Source: Bacteroidia bacterium (GTDB lineage: Bacteria; Bacteroidota; Bacteroidia; Bacteroidales; Dysgonomonadaceae). Taken from it: 14,124 nt of DNA. The DNA is taken from positions 1 through 14,124 of the forward strand of contig JAUNRY010000030.1 in the NCBI GenBank assembly GCA_030539475.1. Direction: 5' to 3'. Shown one piece after another: positions 6,527-13,171 of this stretch. The notes beneath the pieces are model-generated. The model did no database searches and was not told where the DNA came from. It saw only the letters and a list, made by a program, of their open reading frames with translations. Positions within the stretch are counted from its first letter, which is position 1, and every line of letters starts with the position of its first letter. The translations under genes and the position numbers were made by a program.

Positions 6527-8431
6527 ATGAAGAAAATTTTTCTGTTTTTTGCCATGGCATTTATCGCTTCACTGGCTTTTGGCCAACAAATGGAGAGAGG
6601 CATATCCATTATTCCCGAACCTGTTTCTGTGGTGAAAAAAGGTGGACATTATGTGTTGCCCAACCAGGTAACCGTTTCAATTCCTGCCGGAAACGAAATG
6701 AAATTTATTTCCGAAGTTTTAACGAAAAAACTTTCCACCGCGCCTGACAAAAAAGTAACGGTGCAAAACAACGCGCCCAACGCAAATATTGTTTTAACGC
6801 TCAACACGAAAGCCGATTCAAACATTGGAGACGAAGGTTATACGCTCTCCGTAACTTCGGGCAGAATAAGCATCAACGCCAATAAACCGGCCGGTTTGCT
6901 GTACGGTGTTCAAACGTTGTTGCAGCTTTTTCCGCCGCAAATAGAAAGCAGTCAATTAGAAAAAAACGTATCGTGGCAGGTTCCGCAAGTAGAGATTACG
7001 GACTATCCGCGAGTGGGTTGGCGCGGGCTGATGCTGGATGTGTCGCGGCATTTTTTCACTGTGGATGAAGTGAAGCTGTATCTCGATAACATGGTGAAAT
7101 ACAAGTACAACAGATTTCACTGGCACCTCACAGACGATGAAGGCTGGCGCGTAGAAATAAAAAGCCTGCCCAAACTTACCGAAATAGGCGCCTGGCGGCA
7201 GAAACAAACCGGATGGTTCGGCAGTTTTTCGGAACCCGACCCCGACGCTCCCAAAAATTACGGCGGATATTACACGCAGGCGCAAATCAGAGAAATCGTG
7301 CAATACGCCAAAGAACGCAACATACAAGTAATGCCGGAAATTGACGTTCCCGGCCACAGTTCGGCCATTCTTGCCGCTTATCCCGAATTGGCCTGTTTCC
7401 CCGAAAGCGGAACCCACGCCGTGCGTACCGGCGCTCCGTTTCTGGATTGGAATACGGGCGGCCGTCCTGCCGCTATTTACGAAAACACGCTTTGCCCATC
7501 CAACGAAAAAGTGTATGAGTTTCTGGATAAGGTGATGACGGAAGTGGCCGCGCTTTTCCCGTTCGAATATATTCATACCGGCGGCGATGAAGCGCCTTAC
7601 ACATTCTGGGAAAAAAGCCCCGATGTGAAAAAACTTATGCAGCGCGAAGGCATCAACGATATGGCCGGAGTGCAGTCTTATTTTGGCAAGCGCGTGGAAC
7701 AAATCATCTTGTCGAAAGGCAAAAAAATGATGGGGTGGGACGAAATTCTCGAGGGCGGCATCACGCCCACCACCGCGTTAATGAGCTGGCGCGGCGTTGA
7801 ACACGGAATTGAAGCATCCAAATCGGGGCATTACGTGGTAATGAGTCCAACAACGTACGCCTACATCGATTACATGCAGGGCGACATTTCCACCGAGCCG
7901 CGCGTGTACGCTTCGTTGCGGTTGAATCAGACATATAAATTCGACCCAATTCCCGAAGGAGCCGATGCCCGGTATATTTTAGGCGGACAGGCCAATCTCT
8001 GGACGGAACAGGTTACCAACATCCGTCAGGCGGAATACATGACGTGGCCGCGCGCATTTGCCATAGCGGAATCGGTTTGGTCGCCAAAAGAGAAAAAAGA
8101 TTGGGACAAGTTTGTTGCAAAAACCGAAGACCACTTCACCCGTTTCAATTACGCGCAAACCAAGTATTCGCCGGCCATTTACGATCCCATTGTGCGGATA
8201 ACGCGCGAAGACGAACAATATTTTGTGGAACTCACGCCCGAAATCAGCGGGTTGGATATCTACACCAGTTTCGACAGTTCAACCCCGGACAACTTCTATC
8301 CGAAATACACCGAAAAGCAGCTCATACCCAAAGATGCCGTTATGATGCGCATCATGACGTATCGCGGCGACAAGCCCATCGGGCGGCTGTTGAGCATTCC
8401 CGTGGAGGACTTAAAGAAAAGAGTGAGGTGA
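6527..8431 (+). CDS. Exported GH20 beta-N-acetylhexosaminidase
   Basis: This 634-residue enzyme releases terminal beta-linked GlcNAc or GalNAc from glycans by the substrate-assisted retaining mechanism. A signal peptide (MKKIFLFFAMAFIASLAFGQ) directs it out of the cytoplasm; there is no lipobox, so it is probably periplasmic. The GH20b-type N-terminal domain spans about 25-155. The catalytic TIM barrel spans about 160-520, starting with YPRVGWRGLMLDVSRHF. Key residues are HWHLTDDEGWR (198-208), the catalytic pair Asp354-Glu355 in HTGGDEAPY, WDE (404-406) and the aromatic GGQANLWTE (486-494). A chitobiase-type C-terminal domain covers about 555-634. It is intact and of normal length. The rplY promoter begins 3 nt after its stop, so it seems to be monocistronic apart from readthrough. 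Confidence 0.95.
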   Translation: MKKIFLFFAMAFIASLAFGQQMERGISIIPEPVSVVKKGGHYVLPNQVTVSIPAGNEMKFISEVLTKKLSTAPDKKVTVQNNAPNANIVLTLNTKADSNIGDEGYTLSVTSGRISINANKPAGLLYGVQTLLQLFPPQIESSQLEKNVSWQVPQVEITDYPRVGWRGLMLDVSRHFFTVDEVKLYLDNMVKYKYNRFHWHLTDDEGWRVEIKSLPKLTEIGAWRQKQTGWFGSFSEPDPDAPKNYGGYYTQAQIREIVQYAKERNIQVMPEIDVPGHSSAILAAYPELACFPESGTHAVRTGAPFLDWNTGGRPAAIYENTLCPSNEKVYEFLDKVMTEVAALFPFEYIHTGGDEAPYTFWEKSPDVKKLMQREGINDMAGVQSYFGKRVEQIILSKGKKMMGWDEILEGGITPTTALMSWRGVEHGIEASKSGHYVVMSPTTYAYIDYMQGDISTEPRVYASLRLNQTYKFDPIPEGADARYILGGQANLWTEQVTNIRQAEYMTWPRAFAIAESVWSPKEKKDWDKFVAKTEDHFTRFNYAQTKYSPAIYDPIVRITREDEQYFVELTPEISGLDIYTSFDSSTPDNFYPKYTEKQLIPKDAVMMRIMTYRGDKPIGRLLSIPVEDLKKRVR

Positions 8432-8434
8432 AAG

Positions 8435-8466
8435 TTTGCATAATAAAAAGAAACTCACTACCTTTG
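8435..8466 (+). promoter_or_regulatory. Promoter of the rplY-pth operon
   Basis: TTTG (8435-8438) and TACCTTTG (8459-8466) are separated by exactly 20 nt, a full consensus match. The leader to the rplY start would be about 75-80 nt, longer than most in this window. It contains a short possible hairpin, TCCC (8483-8486) / GGGA (8496-8499), of uncertain meaning. Confidence 0.75.
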
Positions 8467-8550
8467 CGCCGCTTTTTGAAGCTCCCTCGTGTGATGGGAA
8501 ATTTAGGAAAGCATCCTTTATTTTGAGTAACACAAACAAAAAATTAAAAA

Positions 8551-9141
8551 ATGAAAACGTACGAATTAAAAGGTGAAGTTAGAGACGACTTCGGAAAAAA
8601 AGCGGCGAGAAGTTTTCGCGGCGAAGGGCTTGTTCCTTGCGTAGTTTACGGTGGAAAAGACGAGAAAAATCTTAATTTTATTGTAAAAAACAGCGATATC
8701 CGCAACCTCATTTACACGCCCGAAGTGTTTCTGGTGAATCTTGTATTGGATGGCGCAGAACCGATGATGGCCATTTTAAAAGAAGTGCAGTTTCATCCGG
8801 TAAAAGACAATGTGCTGCATATCGATTTCTTGCACGTATTCCCGGATGTTCCGGTAGTAGTAAAACTGCCTGTTCGTTTGACGGGATTGGCTGCCGGTGT
8901 TAAATCGGGCGGTAAATTGTCTCTCGACTTGCGCAACCTGAAAGTGAAAGCATTGGCCGAAAAACTGCCTCAAGAACTCGTTGTTGATGTAGAAAAACTC
9001 GAGCTGGGTAAATCCATACAGGTTGGCGAACTAAATTTCGAAGGGCTTGAAATACTTACACCCAAAAATGCTGTTGTTTGCCGCGTTCAGTTGACGCGTG
9101 CCGCAAGAGGTGCCGCCGCCGCTGCAACAAAAGCAGAATAA
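8551..9141 (+). CDS. rplY: 50S ribosomal protein L25 (Ctc type)
   Basis: This is the long, two-domain form of L25 (general stress protein Ctc type, 196 residues). The N-terminal domain (1-95) binds 5S rRNA; it shows GKKAARSFRGEGLVPCVVYG and ends with EVQFHPVKDNVLHIDFLHV (78-96). The beta-rich TL5-type C-terminal domain (about 97-185) contains the VKLPVRLTGLAAGVKSGGKL block. It ends in a short Ala-rich tail, RAARGAAAAATKAE, common in Bacteroidetes. The start follows an A-rich stretch with no Shine-Dalgarno sequence. Pth follows after 9 nt; this rplY-pth order is widespread in bacteria and indicates cotranscription. Confidence 0.96.
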   Translation: MKTYELKGEVRDDFGKKAARSFRGEGLVPCVVYGGKDEKNLNFIVKNSDIRNLIYTPEVFLVNLVLDGAEPMMAILKEVQFHPVKDNVLHIDFLHVFPDVPVVVKLPVRLTGLAAGVKSGGKLSLDLRNLKVKALAEKLPQELVVDVEKLELGKSIQVGELNFEGLEILTPKNAVVCRVQLTRAARGAAAAATKAE

Positions 9142-9150
9142 TTTTAAGAA

Positions 9151-9711
9151 ATGAAATATTTAATTGTGGGTTTGGGCAATATCGGACCGGATTACGAGAA
9201 TACCCGACACAATATAGGTTTTATGATATTGGACGCTTTTGCTAAGGCGTCCAATATTGTTTTTCAGGATAAGCGATACGGTTTCGTGGCCGAAGCCCGG
9301 CTAAAAAACAAATCGCTTGTGCTGCTAAAGCCCTCCACGTTTATGAACCTGAGCGGGAATGCTGTCCGATATTGGCTGCAAAAAGAAAAAATAGAAAACA
9401 GTCAACTCTTGGTGATTGTGGATGATTTGGCACTTCCGTTCGGAACGCTTCGCCTGAAAACCAAAGGCAGCGATGCCGGGCACAACGGGCTTAAGCATAT
9501 TCAGGAATTAATCGGGCAGAATTATCCGCGGCTTAGATTTGGTATCGGCAGCGAATTTCCGCGCGGGCATCAGGTGGATTACGTGCTCGATGAGTTTTCG
9601 GATGAGGAAAAACAGACACTTCCCCAACGCATTGAAACTGCGGTAGATATTATTCGCAGTTTTTGTTTGGCCGGGGTAAATATCACGATGAATCAGTATA
9701 ATAATAAGTAG
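9151..9711 (+). CDS. pth: Peptidyl-tRNA hydrolase
   Basis: Pth cleaves the ester bond of peptidyl-tRNAs that drop off ribosomes, freeing tRNA for reuse; it is normally essential. The protein has 186 residues, a normal length. The family motif reads GLGNIGPDYENTRHNIGF (7-24), with Ile in place of the usual Pro after GLGN, a variant I know from other Bacteroidetes. Active-site residues visible are Asn10, His20 (catalytic), Asn66 in PSTFMNLSGN, Asp92 in VDDLALPFG and Asn112 in GSDAGHNGLKHI. It lies 9 nt after rplY. The coding sequence contains a strong terminator-like hairpin (9226-9264), listed separately. Confidence 0.96.
   Translation: MKYLIVGLGNIGPDYENTRHNIGFMILDAFAKASNIVFQDKRYGFVAEARLKNKSLVLLKPSTFMNLSGNAVRYWLQKEKIENSQLLVIVDDLALPFGTLRLKTKGSDAGHNGLKHIQELIGQNYPRLRFGIGSEFPRGHQVDYVLDEFSDEEKQTLPQRIETAVDIIRSFCLAGVNITMNQYNNK
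9226..9264 (+). promoter_or_regulatory. Terminator-like hairpin inside the pth coding region
   Basis: ATATTGGACGCTTT (9226-9239) pairs with AAGGCGTCCAATAT (9244-9257): 14 bp with one T-G wobble and the 4-nt loop TGCT. It is followed by TGTTTTT (9258-9264). It spans pth codons about 26-38. Translating ribosomes would normally prevent it forming, so it could act as a polarity or attenuation element. Function is inferred only from shape. Confidence 0.4.
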
Positions 9712-9737
9712 TAGAGCCACTCGGCCGTGTGTCTCTA
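9712..9737 (+). promoter_or_regulatory. Small hairpin between pth and the S4-domain gene
   Basis: TAGAG (9712-9716) pairs with CTCTA (9733-9737), and CAC (9718-9720) with GTG (9727-9729), leaving internal mismatches. The bases after it, AAATTTT, form only a weak T-run. It may reduce expression of the next gene, or be chance. Confidence 0.25.
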
Positions 9738-9752
9738 AAATTTTCCAATAAT

Positions 9753-10157
9753 ATGAACGAAGTTCGAATTGACAAATGGTTGTGGGCGGTGCGGATTTTT
9801 AAAACGCGCACCATCGCGTCGGACGCGTGCAAGAAAGGACGCGTGCTGATTGACAACGTTTCGGTAAAGCCATCGAGGATGATTCGCGCCGGCGATGTGG
9901 TGCAGGTACGTAAACCGCCGGTTACGTTCTCGTTCAAAGTGCTGGATTTATCGGATAAGCGGATGGGAGCGAAGCTCGTTCCTCAATTTATGGAAAACGT
10001 TACGCCGCCCGAACAATATGAGTTGCTGGAATTAAACAAAATAAGCGGATTCGTTGACAGGCAGCGCGGCACCGGCCGGCCAACCAAAAAAGACCGCCGC
10101 GATTTGGAACAATTTACTGATACGTTCGATTTCGATGAATTTGATTGGGAAGTCTAG
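9753..10157 (+). CDS. Hsp15-like S4-domain RNA-binding protein
   Basis: This 134-residue protein has an N-terminal S4 RNA-binding domain (about 3-60: VRIDKWLWAVRIFKTRT through GDVVQV). It is of the Hsp15 (HslR) type, known in E. coli to bind free 50S subunits carrying peptidyl-tRNA after abortive dissociation. A basic stretch, RQRGTGRPTKKDRR (103-116), would add RNA contacts, and the tail from about 120 is very acidic (DTFDFDEFDWEV). I chose the ATG at 9753. An in-frame GTG at 9729 adds eight unconserved residues and lies within the hairpin region. The gene is 41 nt after pth, on the same strand and probably in the same operon. Function is inferred from the family and its neighbours. Confidence 0.88.
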   Translation: MNEVRIDKWLWAVRIFKTRTIASDACKKGRVLIDNVSVKPSRMIRAGDVVQVRKPPVTFSFKVLDLSDKRMGAKLVPQFMENVTPPEQYELLELNKISGFVDRQRGTGRPTKKDRRDLEQFTDTFDFDEFDWEV

Positions 10158-10212
10158 CGGACAGTGCGAAACAACGTTCAGCTACCGAAGAGAGTTAATC
10201 TCAACCCGCCCT

Positions 10213-10929
10213 CTATTCATCTACTCTTAATTTTTCGGTGATTTTATCGTAGCAAGGCACTACCGAAACGGTATTCTCCACAAAACAAAAAGCCGCATCG
10301 CTTTCAACGCCGTTATCTGCCAACCGCTTGTAATGGTCGGACGGTTTTACAAAATCAATCGGATTCTTTTTTGCCGACTGCCACAAGCCGAGAGCCATTC
10401 TCGCTGCATCCGAATCAACGGTTACGTTTGTCCTTTTCATCATTTTCTCCGCAAACGCGCCACCAAACAGCGTGTCTTCTATATTCACTTTGTTGTTCCA
10501 ACCGGCGCATAAAACCACCAGTCTTTCGCCCCGTTGCAAACATTTTTCTGCCAGCGTATCTATATTAGAAAATGCGCCGATAAATAATTGCCCGCAATCT
10601 TTGGCCGCTTCAATGGCACGCGTGCCGTTGGTGGTGGTAAAAATGATTTCCCGTCCCGATACTTTTTCTTTCGTGTATTCAAACGGAGAGTTTCCGAAAT
10701 CGGCAAAATCAACTTTGCGCGTATTGCGTTCCGCGCCTACCAAATATCCTTCGGATTTGTATCGCCGTGCCTCCTCGATGTCCGCCACGGGTATAATTGC
10801 CGCCGCTCCGTTGTTGAAAGCGGCGCACATAGTGGTGGTTGCCCGAAAAATATCCACAACAATTACCACATCGTTTTCTTTTTGATAAAACGGATAAAGG
10901 GCGGGAGAAACGCAAATATCGATAATCAT
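10213..10929 (-). CDS. comB: ComB-family 2-phosphosulfolactate phosphatase
   Basis: In methanogens, ComB removes phosphate from 2-phosphosulfolactate in coenzyme M synthesis. This protein has 238 residues, normal for the family. Conserved blocks are VVDIFRATTTM (24-34), GAERN (65-69), GNSPFEY (79-85), TTTNGTRA (98-105) and the stretch from AGW (142) to DTLFGGAFAE (152-161), which holds the metal and phosphate ligands. The start at 10929 is preferred; an upstream ATG at 11004 would cross the divergent promoter and overlap the first codons of maf. No comA, comC or other coenzyme M gene is in the window, so the bacterial role is unclear and the true substrate may differ. It converges with the S4-domain gene, 55 nt apart, and is divergent from maf. 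Confidence 0.9.
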   Translation of the reverse strand: MIIDICVSPALYPFYQKENDVVIVVDIFRATTTMCAAFNNGAAAIIPVADIEEARRYKSEGYLVGAERNTRKVDFADFGNSPFEYTKEKVSGREIIFTTTNGTRAIEAAKDCGQLFIGAFSNIDTLAEKCLQRGERLVVLCAGWNNKVNIEDTLFGGAFAEKMMKRTNVTVDSDAARMALGLWQSAKKNPIDFVKPSDHYKRLADNGVESDAAFCFVENTVSVVPCYDKITEKLRVDE

Positions 10930-10946
10930 ACACAATGAGTTTATTG

Positions 10947-10954
10947 CAAATTTA
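10947..10954 (-). promoter_or_regulatory. -7 element of comB promoter
   Basis: The minus strand reads TAAATTTG, a TAnnTTTG match, 17 nt before the comB start. The sequence 20 nt upstream is TTAC rather than TTTG. It forms one arm of a near-perfect inverted repeat with the maf -7 element. Confidence 0.5.
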
Positions 10955-10975
10955 CGAAAAACAAACTTTGTTTTG

Positions 10976-10983
10976 TAAATTTG
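10976..10983 (+). promoter_or_regulatory. -7 element of maf promoter
   Basis: TAAATTTG is identical to the comB -7 element on the other strand and lies 15 nt before the maf start. It also has TTAC at the -33 distance. The predicted leader is very short, under 12 nt. Confidence 0.5.
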
Positions 10984-10998
10984 TCGAAAATTTAAGCG

Positions 10999-11577
10999 AT
11001 GCAAATTACAAATTATAAAATCATCCTTGCCTCCAATTCACCCCGGCGAAAAGAATTACTCTCGGGACTCGATATTGAGTACGAAATAAGAACGCTGCCC
11101 AACATCGACGAATCCTATCCCGAAACGCTGCCGCACATCCAAGTAGCGGAATTTCTGGCCGAGAAAAAAGCAGCCGCCTATTTGCCGGTTTTAAAAGACG
11201 ATGAACTGTTGATTACCGCGGATACTATTGTTCTTCTAAATAATGAAATCTACGGAAAACCGGTTGATACTGCCGATGCTAAGCGGATGCTTCGCTGCTT
11301 GTCGGGACAAACACATCTGGTTATCACCGGAGTTTGTCTTGCTTCCACGGCAAAACAGACAATCTTTTCCGATACGGCAAAAGTTACCTTTTCCCATCTG
11401 TCGGACGAAGAAATCGATTATTACGTGGAAAAATACCGCCCGCTCGACAAAGCCGGCGCCTACGGCGTTCAGGAATGGATTGGTTATGTGGCGGTTGAAC
11501 GTATCGAAGGTTCTTACTTCAACGTGATGGGGCTGCCGATTTGTCGCGTGTATGAGGAGTTGAAAAACTTTTCGTAA
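10999..11577 (+). CDS. maf: Maf-family nucleoside triphosphate pyrophosphatase
   Basis: Maf proteins hydrolyse dTTP, UTP and modified nucleotides to monophosphates and pyrophosphate, a house-cleaning activity; some family members have been tied to septum control. The 192-residue protein shows the N-terminal signature IILASNSPRRKELLSGL (8-24), the catalytic segment ITADTIV (72-78) with Asp75, and YGKPVD (85-90). Further family segments are DKAGAYGVQEW (residues 152-162) and GSYFNVMGLP (172-181). The combination fits the dTTP/UTP pyrophosphatase (YhdE-type) branch. It is divergent from comB with 69 nt between start codons. No terminator is evident in the 106 nt before the next gene. Confidence 0.94.
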   Translation: MQITNYKIILASNSPRRKELLSGLDIEYEIRTLPNIDESYPETLPHIQVAEFLAEKKAAAYLPVLKDDELLITADTIVLLNNEIYGKPVDTADAKRMLRCLSGQTHLVITGVCLASTAKQTIFSDTAKVTFSHLSDEEIDYYVEKYRPLDKAGAYGVQEWIGYVAVERIEGSYFNVMGLPICRVYEELKNFS

Positions 11578-11634
11578 CGCCGGTAGGTTTCATTCTTATG
11601 CATCCATTCCATAATCCGATACAAAAAAATATTT

Positions 11635-11642
11635 TAACTTTG
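11635..11642 (+). promoter_or_regulatory. -7 element of the aspartokinase promoter
   Basis: TAACTTTG matches TAnnTTTG and lies 41 nt before the start codon. No TTTG is found at the -33 position. The leader that follows contains CGTAA three times (11648, 11656 and 11670). Confidence 0.45.
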
Positions 11643-11683
11643 TAAATCGTAATTCGTAAATTAAACATCGTAAATAGCAAACA

Positions 11684-13072
11684 ATGCTTACAGTAGAAAA
11701 AATAGGCGGAACGTCTATGTCGCAATTTCAAGACGTACTGCAAAACATCATAAAAGGCCATCGCAAAGGCGATGAATTTTACAACCGGATCTTTGTTGTT
11801 TCGGCGTACAACAACGTAACCAATTGGTTGCTGGAACACAAAAAAACCGGAGAGCCGGGCATTTACAACAAATTTCTGAACGGAGAAGATTACAGCAGCG
11901 CGTTGGATTCGTTTTGCCAGCGGCTGTTACTCATCAACGACGGTTTTGCCGATATTGGGCTCGACTTGAAAGAAGCGCGCGATTTTATCCGTTTTCGCAT
12001 CGATCAGGCAAAAACCTTGCTTTACAGCTTGGGAAAAGTGCTTGCGTCGGGTTACGTGAACATGGCCGATATTCACCTGGCAGCGCGTGAAATTCTGGCT
12101 TCCATTGGCGAAGCGCATTCGGGATGGAATTCCGCGAATATTCTCAATAACAACGGTATAAATGCCCGTTTTATAGATCTTTGCGGTTTCAACGATAATG
12201 AGCCGCTGACCATCGACCAACGGATTCATCGGGAATTTTCCGGTGTGGATTTTTCAAATGTTGTTTGCATAGCAACCGGATATACTAAAGGAACCGAAGG
12301 TATTATGCGCGCTTTCGACCGCGGATATTCCGAAGTTACTTTCAGTAAAATAGCCGTGGAAGTAAATGCCGATGAAGCGGTAATTCACAAAGAATACCAC
12401 CTCTCCAGCGCCGATCCCAAAATTGTGGGCGTAGAAAACAGCGTTCCGGTGGGGCAAACCAATTACATCATCGCCGATCAGCTGGCCGATATCGGTATGG
12501 AAGCCATTCATCCCAAGGCTGCGAAGCCGCTGGAGCTGGCCGGAATCAACATCCGCATAAAAAACACGTTCGAGCCGGAGCATCCGGGTACGCTTATCTC
12601 CCGCGATTACGTTTCGCCCGAACCGCGCGTTGAAATAGTTTCGGGTTCGCGTAAAGTTGTCGCCATCGAAATTCACGATCCGATGATGGTTGGTGAAGTA
12701 GGATACGACGGACGCGTGATGCAATATTTTCAGAAATTCAATGTCAGTTATATCCTCAAATCCACCAACGCCAACTCAATAACCATGGTTGTGTGGCAGA
12801 GCGATAAAACCGATGAACTGATAAAAACGCTGAAAGATGCCTTTTATTTGGTAACTACCATGCCCGCGGCTATTGTGTGTGCTATGGGTTCCAATATTGC
12901 CATGCCCGGATTTTTGTATAAATCGGCAAAAGCGTTATACGAAAAAGGGATAAACGTGGAAAGTTTCGCCCAATCGCTTATGCAGGTAAACATGCAGTTT
13001 GTGATTCCGCGTGACCAATACGAGGAAGCTGTTATTGCGTTAAACAACGAACTTTGCAACGTGGATAGGTAA
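11684..13072 (+). CDS. Aspartokinase of the ectoine-associated (Ask_Ect) type
   Basis: Aspartokinase makes 4-phospho-aspartate from aspartate and ATP, the first step of the lysine, methionine, threonine and ectoine pathways. The 462-residue protein begins TVEKIGGTSMS with the kinase motif K6-x-GGTS. Other marks are GEAHSGWNS (142-150), FDRGYSEVTFSKIA (211-224), HKEYHLSSADPKIVG (235-249), IGMEAIHPKAAKPLELAGI (270-288) and FEPEHPGTLISRDY (296-309). Two ACT-type regulatory regions follow (about 316-385 and 394-460). The FDRGYSE and HKExHLSSADP forms replace the usual GRGGSD and TDPR-type motifs, and match my memory of Ask_Ect from ectoine producers. No ectA, ectB or ectC is adjacent. A strong terminator follows. 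Aspartokinase identity is firm, the subtype is likely, and the pathway served is unknown. Confidence 0.88.
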   Translation: MLTVEKIGGTSMSQFQDVLQNIIKGHRKGDEFYNRIFVVSAYNNVTNWLLEHKKTGEPGIYNKFLNGEDYSSALDSFCQRLLLINDGFADIGLDLKEARDFIRFRIDQAKTLLYSLGKVLASGYVNMADIHLAAREILASIGEAHSGWNSANILNNNGINARFIDLCGFNDNEPLTIDQRIHREFSGVDFSNVVCIATGYTKGTEGIMRAFDRGYSEVTFSKIAVEVNADEAVIHKEYHLSSADPKIVGVENSVPVGQTNYIIADQLADIGMEAIHPKAAKPLELAGINIRIKNTFEPEHPGTLISRDYVSPEPRVEIVSGSRKVVAIEIHDPMMVGEVGYDGRVMQYFQKFNVSYILKSTNANSITMVVWQSDKTDELIKTLKDAFYLVTTMPAAIVCAMGSNIAMPGFLYKSAKALYEKGINVESFAQSLMQVNMQFVIPRDQYEEAVIALNNELCNVDR

Positions 13073-13096
13073 AACGCGATTTTTTTTGTTAAATAT

Positions 13097-13136
13097 AATT
13101 AAAGTTGATGCCCGATCGCATCAGCTTTAATTTTTT
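13097..13136 (+). terminator. Intrinsic terminator of the aspartokinase gene
   Basis: AATTAAAGTTGATG (13097-13110) pairs with CATCAGCTTTAATT (13119-13132): a 14-bp stem with one T-G wobble and an 8-nt loop, followed by further T to 13136. It begins 24 nt after the stop. Confidence 0.85.
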
Positions 13137-13141
13137 ATATT

Positions 13142-13149
13142 TTACTTTG
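13142..13149 (+). promoter_or_regulatory. Possible -7 element for the membrane protein gene
   Basis: TTACTTTG is one mismatch from TAnnTTTG and lies 22 nt before the start codon, right after the preceding terminator. There is no matching -33 element, so the assignment is weak. Confidence 0.25.
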
Positions 13150-13171
13150 CAATTCAAAGTACTTTTAAAAT

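Noticed and set aside
6956..7702. 248-codon open frame antisense to the GH20 gene
   Set aside because: It mirrors a strongly conserved GH20 catalytic region. Its His- and Phe-rich composition is what is expected from reading that gene in reverse.
8044..8526. 160-codon plus-strand frame overlapping the end of the GH20 gene
   Set aside because: It is out of frame with a clear GH20 enzyme and runs through the rplY promoter; no family likeness.
9729..9752. GTG start for the S4-domain gene at 9729
   Set aside because: The eight added residues are not part of the S4 fold and the GTG lies in a hairpin; the ATG at 9753 directly precedes the conserved domain.
10930..11004. Longer N-terminus for comB starting at 11004
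   Set aside because: It would cross the symmetric divergent promoter and overlap the maf start; ComB homology begins at MIIDICVSP.
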